A stretch of 64,000 nt of DNA, taken from the NCBI GenBank assembly GCA_018857735.1, contig JABMCL010001030.1, positions 164,501 through 228,500 on the forward strand. The letters are read 5' to 3'. Shown here piece by piece: positions 1-10,233 of this stretch. Below the pieces are notes generated by a model. The model searched no databases. It was not told the DNA's origin and saw only the letters and a program-made list of their open reading frames with translations. The position numbers were made by a program, and so were the translations under genes. This DNA comes from Alviniconcha marisindica. Taxonomy: Eukaryota > Mollusca > Gastropoda > Provannidae. The stretch's first letter is position 1. Every line of letters starts with the position of its first letter.

Positions 1-1938
1 AACTGTTGAATGAGCAGCTAGCTGATACATGCCATCGCCAAATGCTCTCTAACTGGCCTAGTGCAATAAGCTAAGAAATCTTGTTGGAAGTGAGGTCTGA
101 AGTCGCGCATGTGAATTTCGCACAACATTGCTTCTTCCTTCCACTGCCACATGTGCGGGTTGGAATTTGAACTGCTGCTGCCACCAGCGAAAAACCCAAA
201 GACCCCGGCCTGCATAAGGGAAATACAGGTTCACAAACTCTGGACTAAGGTTTACTCCCAAAAGGGGTTGACAGCTATGTGGTGGAAACACCCCAAAGTG
301 CCATTTGCTGGAGAGATACGGAATGACTGACCATCAAAAGCAGCAATGGCTCAGGACATACCACACCTTGTGAAACTGACAGGAGAGGAAACAGAAGCAA
401 CACAGCGAGGGACACCTATGAAACAGACTTCTGAAATGATGGGGAAAAGGGCAACCAGCAAAGCTCAACAATGAGGACTGTGAACCCTCAAAAACAAGCT
501 AGAAGCCACACACAGCGAGTACACCTAGGTGAAACAGACTTCTGAAATGCTGGGGCTAAGATACCAAAAGCGTCATACAATGAGGACTGGGGAGCAGCTA
601 ACAAATTGTACCCACTCTGGCAATATTAAGAAAATCGATACAAAAGCCTACAGCCTTCATTCCCGAAGAATACGCAAAAGCGCAGCTAGTTCTTTCTCGA
701 GAGTGAAAGAGTATCATGCTGCCTAGAAAAGCGCATCAACAAAACAACAACACAACAGCAAACACCACAACAACAACAACAACGCAGTCTGCAACTAAAA
801 AGCTGAAGAGCAACACGTGTGGGGCACAACTAAAAACCACTGTTACTGGCAAAGGGCCAAGGGCAGGCATGCAGAACCCCAGCAAACCCCCTCACACGGC
901 GTCAGCCATCAGCAGACTGAGAAAGTGTAAGTTCAATCGAAAGAGTCATACAAAATGCCACTACTAAAGCCTTACTTTGACGCAGAAAACTAAACGCAAA
1001 TCACCGCAGACTAAAGTTTCAAGTTAGTGCAATGTCGGTCAGTGGAAAAAAAACCCTGACAAAACAGAACGCAAAGAACAAATTAACACGCGCACGGCGC
1101 GAAAACACCCACAGAAATCAGTAAATGCAAGCAGCTACATTACACAAACGTACAAAAGCAATGAAAGCAACACTGTGTGCGAAGAAAAAGCAACAACAAT
1201 AAATAATGCACAAACAAGACTGGCGAAAAGGGAGTCACGGAGCAAAAGAAAATGGCATGCATGACGAGCACCTCACACGGACAGTTCAGACTGTCCAGAG
1301 ACTACAGAGAAAGAGAAAGTTCAGATCGGTTACATTGGGATGAGCAAACTTGATTGACAGCTTTGTGGTTAGATGGGTTTTCATGCTGAGTTGTCATCAG
1401 AAAGGTACAGGGAGGGACTGAGACTCTACATGGTGGTGATGTTGGTTGGTGGGGGGGGGGGGGGGGGGGGGGGGACTTCATGGCAGGTGGCAACTGGTCT
1501 CTTACAAGGGCAATGGCCCATGATGATGATGATGATGAAGGTCAAACATTTAAAGAGACACAACCTCAAAATGCTGCCTTCACAGAAGGGTGAGTATTTT
1601 TCCATGAGGGTTAGTAACTGGCTTTGAATGTCCTGTCACTTGACCTCCATGAGGGCAGCCATTGACCGCCTTTGGGAATATGTGACTGCAGCTGAAAGTT
1701 CCAGGCTCTTCATCAGTGGACAACAAAGGACACCCATCACCTCTCTACATTCTATGCTTCATCAATGGACAACAAAGGACAGATGTGAGATGTCAGTGGA
1801 TCAGAATTTAGTTACAATGACAGCAGACCTCCTGCTGGGACTGGCGGTTACAGGCAAGTGGCGGTTATAGACAAGTTAGTCTGACTGCACCCATCACCTC
1901 TCTACGCTCTACGCTTCCACCGCTTTCAGCCTGTGTAC
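1..1938. other. intron sequence, no exon found
   Basis: This is intron downstream (in gene direction) of exon version B. I see no C2B continuation in any minus-strand frame. It holds an imperfect duplication (about 399-480 and 513-590, sharing gaaacagacttctgaaatg), a CAA-rich stretch (735-785), a 24-base G run (1451-1474) and a short duplication around 1700-1790 (atggacaacaaaggaca). Confidence 0.6.
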
Positions 1939-2048
1939 CTTGGACACAGATGCGTGCTGACCATTTGGAGGTACCATCTAAAAGAATTTGCTGTGCTGCT
2001 TTCATGTGACCAGCATGCGAAGTGGGGTCAACATCGTTAAACACTCGT
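1939..2048 (-). CDS. unc-13: unc-13 start of C2B, version B (duplicated alternative exon)
   Basis: The exon has 110 nt (one nt, 36 codons, one nt), with the same phases as version A. The acceptor is tttgttccag and the donor is CCAAG|gtacac, which is weaker than most here. It encodes RVFNDVDPTSHAGHMKAAQ then [17 protein letters not shown]. It matches version A at 22 of 35 aligned residues. In the shared LDGTSKWSA block six of nine codons differ but only synonymously, so the protein has been selected. Using A and B together would duplicate the segment, so mutually exclusive use is the likely reading. The acceptor lies inside a 61-bp tandem repeat. A decayed non-functional copy is the alternative. 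Confidence 0.8.
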
Positions 2049-2217
2049 CTGGAACAAACACAGACAACAACACATACTGCACAATATCTAAACATCGTTA
2101 AACACTCGTCTGGAACAAACACAGATGACAACACATACTGCACAAAATCTAAACATCGTTCAACACCCATCTGGAACAAACACAGACAACAACACATACT
2201 GCACAATATCTAACACC
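2031..2217. repeat. 61-bp minisatellite, three copies, spanning a splice acceptor
   Basis: The three units are 2036-2096, 2097-2157 and 2158-2217. In transcript sense each contains tttgttccag followed by the first exonic bases of exon version B (ACGAGTGTTTAACGAT; the copy farthest from the exon has diverged). The acceptor and exon start are therefore present three times in tandem, and only the copy nearest the exon body has coding sequence after it. Confidence 0.9.
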
Positions 2218-2670
2218 GTCACAGCGACAACAGTTATATCACTCCCGTTAACACTCTTGCAGCTGGCTGTGGAAGGTTAACCCTTTGATAGCATATTGCA
2301 TTCAGTGGATGCGAAACCTGACCCAAGAGTCGCTGAAGCGCGGTTTTAAAATTTTCATCAATTAATTTTGGTCTTCTGCAGCCACAGCACTGAAACTGGA
2401 GTCTACATCTCCCAGTTCCTAATAAACCCATCATGGGGCCTTTGCCTACCATGACAGGTTCTTTCTTCTGCCACACAACTGGAAATTTTATGTCATTTAC
2501 ATATACATGCAACACAGAATTCTTTATGATCAATAATGCTGTCACTGTCAGTGGGAAAGCCCCGGCCCCCAATCTGGCATCTTTATTCAGTGAGGTTTAA
2601 AAGGACTATCACCCAACTGTTAGTATCAATACTTAGATCAATACTTAGATGTGAGCTGAGCATCAGCTGC

Positions 2671-3445
2671 ACACACACTGACACCGGTACCACTTGGTAC
2701 TACAGTTCACTACACAGCTAGGATGGGTCGAGTTCAGCATCAGTAGCACACACTGACACCGGTACCACTTGGTACTACAGTTCACTACACAGCTAGGATG
2801 GGTCGAGTTCAGCATCAGTAGCATGCACTGACACCGGTACCACTTGGTACTACAGTTCACTACACAGAGAGGCTGGATCAAGTTCAGCGTCAGTAGCACG
2901 CACTGACACCGGTACCACTTGGTACTACAGTTCACTACACAGAGAGGCTGGATCAAGTTCAGCGTCAGTAGCACGCACTGACACCAGTACCACTTGGTAC
3001 TACAGTTCACTACACAGCTAGGCTGGATCGAGTTCAGCATCAGTAGCACGCACTGACACCAGTACCACTCGGTACTACAGTTCACTTGGTACTACAGTTC
3101 ACTTGGTACTACAGTTCACTACACAGCTAGGCTGGATCGAGTTCAGCATCAGTAGCACACACTGACACCAGTACCACTCGGTACTACAGTTCACTACACA
3201 GCTAGGCTGGATCAAGTTCATTGTCAGTAGCACGCACGGACACCGGTACCACTTGGTATTACAGTTCACTACACAGCTAGGCTGGATCAAGTTCATTGTC
3301 AGTAGCACGCACAGACACCGGTACCACTTGGTACTACAGTTCACTACACAACTAGGCTGGATCGAGTTCAGCGTCAGTAGCACACACTGACACCGGTACC
3401 ACTTGGTACTACAGTTCACTTGGTACTACAGTTCACTACACAGCT
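2671..3445. repeat. 75-bp minisatellite, about ten copies
   Basis: Units such as cactgacaccggtaccactt repeat with a period of 75 (2751, 2826, 2901, 2976 and on). Short partial copies (acttggtactacagttc) are inserted near 3085-3115 and 3410-3440. The period is a multiple of three, so the minus strand stays open as a repeated NCSTKWYRCQCVLL peptide. I take this as a by-product of the period, not a gene. Confidence 0.92.
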
Positions 3446-4782
3446 AGGCTGGACCACTGTCTGCCATTTGTACTAAAAACACTGAACTGCCAACCTGAAT
3501 TACAAAATATCCCAAACATGCATTCCAGCTACCAGCTACACTGCGGGAATGCACACAGTAAAGCTGTGCTCTGAGTCTTGAAGAACATTGTATGTGTGCC
3601 ACTGAATGCAAAATATTGGTAGTTGCCCGCCTCTTGAGCTTAACTAGCAGAAGCGCCAACTGATACATATGCCCTGTTTTTAAGTGATGACATGGAACAC
3701 TGGTATACAGTATCACCAAACAAGGGAGTGAATTAGCACTCAAAAGACCTCACATAAACGCAAACGAAGACCCGAGTCACCTGCAGTAACTCTCACCTGG
3801 CATGCAAGTAAATACATGGTACATAAACCCCACCAGATGCGCATACATCATTTGTATACAGTGACAAGTGCTGTGCATAGTCTGACATATCTACATGAGC
3901 TTGTAGAACTTGGTGGCCCAGTCTCTGACATGCAGCAATTTTTTAATTTTTTTAAAATCATTCTGCAACTGCTCTGTTGAGGCAAAGACATGGTGACACA
4001 CTGTTCTGAAATAAATGCATGATGCAAGCAGTAGCTCACCACGTACAATAGCAGGAATTAAACATGCATGCAGCACGTGAAGTGACCATTCAAAACTGTT
4101 ACGGCTAAGGGGGTGAGTCTAATTAAGCCAGGCAGCAGTGAAACAACACTAGAACAAATGAAGACCAACAGCAAACTGACTGCGTGATGAGGAATAACAA
4201 TTAAACAACAGAACAAATGTTTTGAGAAGAAGGCACATCACCATAAATGTTTTATTGTTACAGCTGAAATTCTTCCAGTGGTCTGTGTTTGCTTATAATC
4301 ATAACTGTTCTGTGTTTGCATGTGATAATCTGTCTCTGTCATGTTACTATCAATTTTTATTTTGACAGTTTCCGTGGGTTTGGGATGAAACTCCAGTGCT
4401 CTGTGTCTGGGCTGTTCAGTGTTTGTGCGTGATAATCTGAGTCTGTCTTTGGGTCACACATGTACACGTACACTTCGCAAAACAAAACCGGCGTTCACTT
4501 TTATTTTTCGCATTATTTTTTTTTAGTACAGAAACTTCCGAACAACTCAGGATATGCCGGTAGGAAGAGCGCTACGAAACACTTACTCGTACCTCCATAC
4601 CTGAAGACTCCTGACTGGTGCAGGCAAACCTTTGGCATCTATCTACACATCCAGAGACATGCAAACCATGCTAGTGAGCAGACAACACACACTAGGCTAA
4701 CACTGCCATCAGACACTGAGCACGCACACACGGACGGGTGTCCAGCTATGCACGACAAGGCATCATTCAGCGACCATCTCAC
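3446..4782. other. intron between the two C2B-start exons, unique part
   Basis: No exon or known element was recognised. The stretch 4230-4450 has repeated ctgtgtttg / gataatctg motifs (4285-4330 and 4395-4445), suggesting a small decayed duplication. Confidence 0.5.
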
Positions 4783-4889
4783 CAGTTATCGCTATCTTCG
4801 CTGACCACTTGGACGTTCCGTCTAGCACACTCTGCTTTACGGCCTTCATGTGTCCCGAGTGGGACTTCTTGTCTACACTGAAAACTTGT
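4783..4889 (-). CDS. unc-13: unc-13 start of C2B, version A (canonical)
   Basis: The exon has 107 nt (one nt, 35 codons, one nt). The acceptor is gcttgcag and the donor ATAACTG|gtgaga. It encodes [19 protein letters not shown] then [16 protein letters not shown]. This is the conserved lead-in and first beta strand of the C2B domain, which binds calcium and phosphoinositides in the family. The leftover G would start the Val codon that follows in relatives (IT-V). The next exon is outside the window. This version is closer to vertebrate and worm UNC-13 than version B at 1939-2048. Confidence 0.95.
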
Positions 4890-5571
4890 CTGCAAGCAGC
4901 AGACACAGCCAAACAAACCACGTTCATTCTCATGGAGAGGGACACACACTCTCTCTCTCCCTCCTCTCTCAACATTAAAACAGTGACACAGGTCTGCAAA
5001 TGGATACGTTTATTATTCACTCTTTTTGTGGAGTTCTAAGCAGGGTTTGTTAATTTCTGCATTGTAAAATAATATCTTGCAAATAATCAACACATCCAGA
5101 TGCCGAATACATGCATTCCTTGCTGGGTACGACACCTTGGGGGTTGGGTGTGTACGTAAATATATGTAAAGTGCAAATGCTCAGACAACCCACATTTTAA
5201 ACAGAAAACTACACTTGTCCATTATAACCACTGATCTCTCTGTGGTGATGCTGAGAGTGGGCCATGGTCACTGAAAACCCATCAGACCCAAGTGAAGTAG
5301 TTCTCAATGACTGTGCAGTTTGGAAACATTCACCTGAGCAGCTTCGCTTGCCTGCTATCAATTTGCCCTGTCTCTTCATGGAGCTGGGTGTCTCATAACT
5401 ATCTTCTGATTCTGACTCTGCTGTAATGGGGTAATAATCAGGCAACGACGAAAATACCTCCTGTCACAACGGGGCTGTTGTTTCACAAAAAGAAAAAGAA
5501 GAAAAAAACGTTTAATTCTTGTCAAGCCAAGGAACCCCCAAAATTAACTCCCTTGAATAACACCCCAAAAC

Positions 5572-5805
5572 AATGGTATGCACAGTCAAGTTGTACTGAC
5601 ATGAACATGGTGAGAAATACCCTTTAAACAGCAGTATGCACAGAGTCAAGTTGCACTGACATGAACATAGTGAGAAATACCCTTTAAACAGCAGTATGCA
5701 CATAGGCAAGTTGCACGGACATGAAAATGGTGAGAAATACCCTTTAAACAGCAGTATGCACATAGGCAAGCTGCACTGAGAGGGACATGCACATGGTGAG
5801 AAATA
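5572..5805. repeat. ~60-bp minisatellite, four copies
   Basis: The units contain gagaaataccctttaaacag and catgaacatggtgag, starting near 5574, 5630, 5690 and 5750. The minus strand is open across them (a CILLFKGYFSPCSC repeat), again a period effect. Confidence 0.88.
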
Positions 5806-5954
5806 CCCTTTCTGCTTCAACTTCCTTGTGACACTGTGACCCTGATACATGGCCAAGACCACCAGAAGTGGTAAGCATGAGTATAAAAAAACTCCCGCAG
5901 GTGCTCCCATGATGCAAATCTTGACACAAACGGTATCAAACAAAATCCTGATCT

Positions 5955-6100
5955 TGGTTCACTTCAGTTCAAGATGGTATTTATGAGCTCAGAAAAGCCC
6001 ATACGCACTCCACCCTGTCCCTCACAGAAACTTACCCAACATTGCCTTTGGAAACAGTTCCAATCTGATCTTGAAGTGCCTGCAATGCCCAGCCTAGGAC
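5955..6100 (+). repeat. dispersed repeat, copy 1 (partner at 52884)
   Basis: Sequence beginning at ttcaagatggtatttatgag, followed by cagaaaagcccatacgcactcc and acccaacattgcctttggaaacag, is matched with substitutions at 52888-53000. The family is unknown to me. Confidence 0.7.
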
Positions 6101-6377
6101 TGATCATCACTGGCCCAACTGTGATCATTACACAGACTCACTTTATGACCCCCAAATATAAGCATTATGCCCAAATCATAAGGGTGAACACCAGGCCTGC
6201 TCTGGGGATCCTGAAATTAACCAGAACCGTTTAAGAAGACTGGTCTCTTGCTTCCACTCCAAACACTTTTTGTGCTCTGATTCCAAAACATCAACTCACT
6301 TGAGCTCTGTTCGACAAAAAAAACCCAAATATCTCAGTTACTTAAATCTTCCAAAAATATAACCGACTGACACCTAC

Positions 6378-6498
6378 CTAATGAGCTCAAATATTTCCGG
6401 CTTGTTCTTTTCTCGGATCTTCATGCGCTCCCGCATGGCCATGATGATGTTGTGCGCTTTGTCGTCGGCACCATGCTTAGAGCTCTTCTCTGCTGCCC
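6378..6498 (-). CDS. unc-13: unc-13 C1-C2B linker exon
   Basis: The exon has 121 nt (two nt, 39 codons, two nt). The acceptor is catttgacag and the donor ATTAG|gtaggt. The product, [19 protein letters not shown] then [20 protein letters not shown], is the helical linker between C1 and C2B and is very close to other UNC-13 proteins. It ends in AG. The following exon starts with A in both candidate versions (4889 and 2048), so Arg is completed either way. Confidence 0.97.
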
Positions 6499-6675
6499 CT
6501 GTCAAATGACAAAACCAAACACTCTTCCATCAAACCTGATCAATCCCAGGGTGCATGCATGCTGGGCTAAGGGGTGGAGGATCTGTTTGAAGGGACCATG
6601 CTCAACGGTGTCTGAGAAAAAGGCAACATTCAAGGTTTCCACTACTCCCAGTCAGCCGGATGACTCAACCTGTGG

Positions 6676-6806
6676 TCGCATGTGTGTGTGTGTGTTTGTG
6701 TGTGTGTGCATGCGTGTGTGTGTTGGTGTGGTTTCCAACAGAAAATCCCTCCCCCATACACACATGTGTGTGTGTGTGTGTGTGTGCGTGCATGCGCGCG
6801 TGTGTC

Positions 6807-6881
<75 letters not shown>

Positions 6882-6950
6882 CATTGAGCAGATCCTTGCA
6901 CTTCTCATGGAACTGACAGAGAGACAGAGACAGACAGAGAGAGAGAGAGA
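6676..6950. repeat. TG and GA microsatellites with a copy of the C1 exon end
   Basis: TG-rich arrays (6678-6720, 6765-6800) are followed by a 70-bp GA array (6808-6877). A 32-bp segment (6879-6910) then copies the end of the C1 exon ([12 protein letters not shown] region) with one change, followed by more GA. The copy has no splice donor, so it is an exon fragment carried by array expansion. Confidence 0.9.
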
Positions 6951-6957
6951 ACCTTAC

Positions 6958-7177
6958 TTTGCAAGCAGTCGGCGTTGAGCAGATCCTTGCACTTCTCATG
7001 GCATTTGACCCCACACTCTGTGCAGCGCACGCCCTGCCTGGCCAGTCCCCACAGAAGCCCCTCGCACTCAAAGCAGTAGGTCGGGGAGCTGGCCGACCAC
7101 ACCACAAAGTTGTGCGGTGTTGTACTTGAGATGGGGTAGATCAACGCCTGCAGGGTCTTCTTGTACACGTGCATTTT
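6958..7177 (-). CDS. unc-13: unc-13 C1 domain exon (diacylglycerol/phorbol ester binding)
   Basis: The exon has 220 nt (73 codons plus one nt). The acceptor is catatttcag and the donor TTGCAAA|gtaagg. It starts [17 protein letters not shown] and then holds a complete C1 zinc finger from HNFVVW to NADC. The ligand pattern H-x12-C-x2-C-x13-C-x2-C-x4-H-x2-C-x7-C is fully met, so two zinc ions should bind. The loop [10 protein letters not shown] is the diacylglycerol-binding rim and carries the Trp typical of Munc13. In the family, diacylglycerol binding here lowers the energy barrier for vesicle fusion. The A left at the end joins GG of the next exon (Arg). Part of the exon end is copied once downstream, at 6879-6910. 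Confidence 0.98.
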
Positions 7178-7309
7178 CTGAAATATGTGCAGACAACATG
7201 GGAGTCTCCAGTCACACCCTCAAATTATAATAATAATAGCAGCGGGGTCTTAGAGCACCCTTTTTTCAAAGGAGCCCTAGGTGTGTACATTTTATACTCA
7301 AGTAAAAAA

Positions 7310-7955
7310 AAAAAATTGAAAGCAGATATATGTTAAAGGGGATATAAACCAAAGATGCAAGCTGGCCTAAAAATGTATCAAATCTAAAAAGATTGCCACC
7401 TCCATGCTTTATTTGGTAGTTCTACTTTCGTACCCGCACAAAGGAAGTATTTTTTTAGGTTCTAAATCTGAGCACCTCCAGGCACAGCCATGCTGGTTTA
7501 TTCTTTGCCAATGAAGAGCAGGAAAGAGGCTGGCTGTTCAGACACAATGCAGCCTTGTTTATGACATCGCTGGTACAGAGTGCTGCCCTGGCACAAAATG
7601 GCAGCACTCACTGTTGCGCTTTTGCGACTTTCAAAAGTTGATTACTGACAAACAGGGCAACAACAAAAAACCCCCCCCCCCCCCCCACCCCCACAAAAAT
7701 AATAATTCTAAACCAAATGAAACAGTGCTGTGTGTATATTTTTTTAGTCCATCCCCAGCAACAGAGCCCAAGCTGCTTCTTCAGTTTAGTTCCCCTTTAA
7801 CTACCATCATTTTATAAAACCGGGAAACAGCACACAGCTTCACGGCACCTCAGAGCTCAGAAGCTGTGTGAAAGTCGAGGTGGCCGTCCTGGGCTCCCAT
7901 CCCTAATAAGCCTACGGTTTCTGTGGACCTAAAGCAACACTCAACCAACATGGCG
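7310..7955 (+). repeat. dispersed element 'A-B', copy 1
   Basis: Part A (7330-7645) includes aaccaaagatgcaa, ccaatgaagagcag, acaaaatggcagcactcac and the gactttcaaaagttgatta end. Part B (7850-7955) includes agctgtgtgaaagtcgaggt, tcctgggctcc and tttctgtggacctaaagcaa. The same two parts in the same order occur at 24285-25160 (plus) and 43790-42860 (minus). No coding potential was seen. It is probably a non-autonomous mobile element. Confidence 0.8.
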
Positions 7956-8723
7956 CCTGGGGTCCTTACCAAAACACTCATTTTCACCACAAGCTTTGGC
8001 AATTCTCTTACGCAAAGGTCAAAATACCCACACCGTCAAAACGTCAAAAGTCTCATTCATAATGGTTACTTACGTAAGAGTCTCATTCACAATGATTACA
8101 CAAGGCAAAACGTCAGCCAGCGTTAGCAGTAGCGCTGCAGCAACCGAACGTTAAGCAGTGACCACTGGCAGAAGGCTTTAGATGATGGGTCCTTGTATAG
8201 GGCTTAGGCTCATTCTGAGACGAAGAGCTTAAAACATTAACTGCTACAGTCCTGCCACTATCATAGTTCAAAAAGAGGCATCGAACAAATCCCTCAATTT
8301 ACCCCTCTCCTCTGTCTGCCTGCTCACAGTGGCCGTCCTTGCTGTGTGGCCTTCCTGGCTGTGAATGAGATGGAGGTCATTCACAGCCCACTAGCCAGGC
8401 AGAATTTTGGAGTGCATGGACACTCACATGGACCCGTGCATTGCACAACGTCTAGGCGAATCTGTGCTAAGAGCTTAAAGAGGCGGATTATGAAAATAAA
8501 TTCTGTCCTTTTGTGGATACAGACCATTAGCGATGTACCTGCAGTGACCCCCCCCTCAAGCAACACTTTGAAATAGATTTTTTCCATCTTCAGCTGTCGT
8601 TAGCATGTAACCAGACTTAACGTATGTGACCCTTAGATTTGACATAGCATATGTGTGACTTGGTTTTTATAAACAGGATCCCAGAGGCCATGCTATGTAC
8701 ACACACAGAGGCATGTACCAATT

Positions 8724-8784
8724 AACACACACACACACACATGTACAAATTAATACACACACACACACACACACATGTACAAAT

Positions 8785-8844
<60 letters not shown>

Positions 8845-8925
8845 CAAATAACACATACACACACATGTACAAATAACATACACACACATGTACACCCCCC
8901 CCCCCACACACACACACACATGTAC

Positions 8926-8987
<62 letters not shown>

Positions 8988-9069
8988 CAGCTAACACATA
9001 CACACATGTACAAATAACACACACATACATACACACACATATGTACAAGTAACACATACACAAAGGTAG

Positions 9070-9133
<64 letters not shown>
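8724..9133. repeat. compound CA microsatellite reaching a splice donor
   Basis: Several pure AC arrays (8725-8740, 8755-8774, 8787-8840, 8934-8982, 9076-9131) are joined by acatgtacaaataacac spacers, with a C run at 8896-8906. The last array ends on the donor of the 9137 exon. Confidence 0.95.
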
Positions 9134-9136
<3 letters not shown>

Positions 9137-9211
9137 CAGCTCTTCGTCGTTAAGTGACTGCCTGGCCACCATAGCTGATGGGACACCTGCATTCCTTTTG
9201 GCTGCCATGCT
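9137..9211 (-). CDS. unc-13: unc-13 exon before C1, SMAAKRNAGV
   Basis: The exon has 75 nt, exactly 25 codons, phase 0 on both sides. The acceptor is ttcctccag. It encodes SMAAKRNAGVPSAMVAR then QSLNDEEL, and flows into [10 protein letters not shown] of the C1 exon, as in other UNC-13 proteins. The donor is CTG|gtgagt, and from the fourth intron base on the sequence is a long TG repeat, so the 5' splice site is the edge of a compound microsatellite (8724-9133 on the plus strand). The exon could be skipped without frameshift. Confidence 0.93.
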
Positions 9212-10117
9212 CTGGAGGAATTTAAGCTAAAATGCTCAGTTACTGTCACATCTGTTTTAACTAATTTACAACTGCATGTCAAATAAAGACCACAAATAAT
9301 GGTGAGTGCACCGAAGTACAAACCTTCAGTATTTTTGGCATTTGTGTGGTCAGATGAAAAATAAGACATAAAAAATAATAATAATAAAAAAAATATATAA
9401 ATAAAAGGTGGGGGAGGGGGGAGGGGGGGGGGGGAGGACAAAAGCAAAAAGAAAGAAAAACATGCTACAGAATTATGCTTCTTTCTTCTTCTTTTTTTAA
9501 AGATAACATGAGATAACAAATAACATGTACTTTCTTTTTTTTTTAAGTAAAAAAGTCTAGAAGCAGCTGGTAAGCAGATATTTTCTTAAAGAATATCTGT
9601 GGTTGTAGACATGATAGTTAAGGTGATAGTGATATGCCTTCTGCATTTTTTGTTTCAAAAGCAGTTAGGTTTGTGATCAGCATGTCTATAACTTATAGTA
9701 TAAGATACAAATTACTAAAAACAAAACAAAAAACAACTAACCTATCAAACTAAGCTACTGTTATTTTACATGTCGAAAATAACAATTCAAAGAAATGTGC
9801 CATTAGAAGAAAGAATGTTTACGTTACAGGTAAACCAATTTTTATACAATACAATAACGGCGGTGTTACTCTGATTTTACCGTATGTCAAAACACAGATA
9901 TACTACCAACTTCAACCAAATTCTCCCCTCTTTGGTTTACATTTTTTGGGGTTGTTGTTTTTAACAGGTTTTACTCAAGCAATGTTGTGTTACAATTCAC
10001 ATTCTGTCATCATAGCATGGAAACACATAAGATAAAATGTATGCGTGCTTACACAAAGATGGTTTTGAGCAAAATGCAAAATAAGCAAGTTCCACTTGTA
10101 CAGCAAAGTGTCTCTCT

Positions 10118-10233
10118 AAATAATTTATGATGAGTTTACCAAGAAATGGACACCACATGATCAGTTGACAGCTTATAAGCTACTCACTTATTATGTGGTG
10201 TCCATTTCTTAATAAACTTACCATAAATCATTT
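10118..10233. repeat. 41-bp imperfect inverted repeat (hairpin, MITE-like)
   Basis: The arms 10118-10158 and 10193-10233 are reverse complements at 36 of 41 positions. The inner 18 are perfect (aagaaatggacaccacat). A 34-nt loop contains agcttataagct. All five mismatches are transitions. It could be a small palindromic transposon remnant or a folded RNA. Confidence 0.85.

Noticed and set aside
58..291. 77-codon minus-strand ORF near the window start as a C2B continuation
   Set aside because: It lacks the C2B continuation motifs expected after SAKIAIT (a G-T-S-D-P-Y-V type block) and has no matching acceptor phase.
2663..3419. Long minus-strand ORFs with NCSTKWYRCQCVLL repeats
   Set aside because: They are produced by a 75-bp tandem repeat whose period is a multiple of three. 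No start context, splice sites or domain.
5331..5459. Minus-strand open stretch EVFSSLPDYYP..SYETPSS with AG and GT edges
   Set aside because: It looks protein-like but begins in phase 0 and ends in phase 1, while the neighbouring unc-13 exons (6378 end, 4889 start) need phase 2 on both sides. It cannot be inserted in frame.
8722..9208. Cys/Val and Thr/His repeat ORFs here and at other CA/TG arrays (16.6, 34.5, 48.7, 49.9, 55.5 kb)
   Set aside because: Microsatellite translations.
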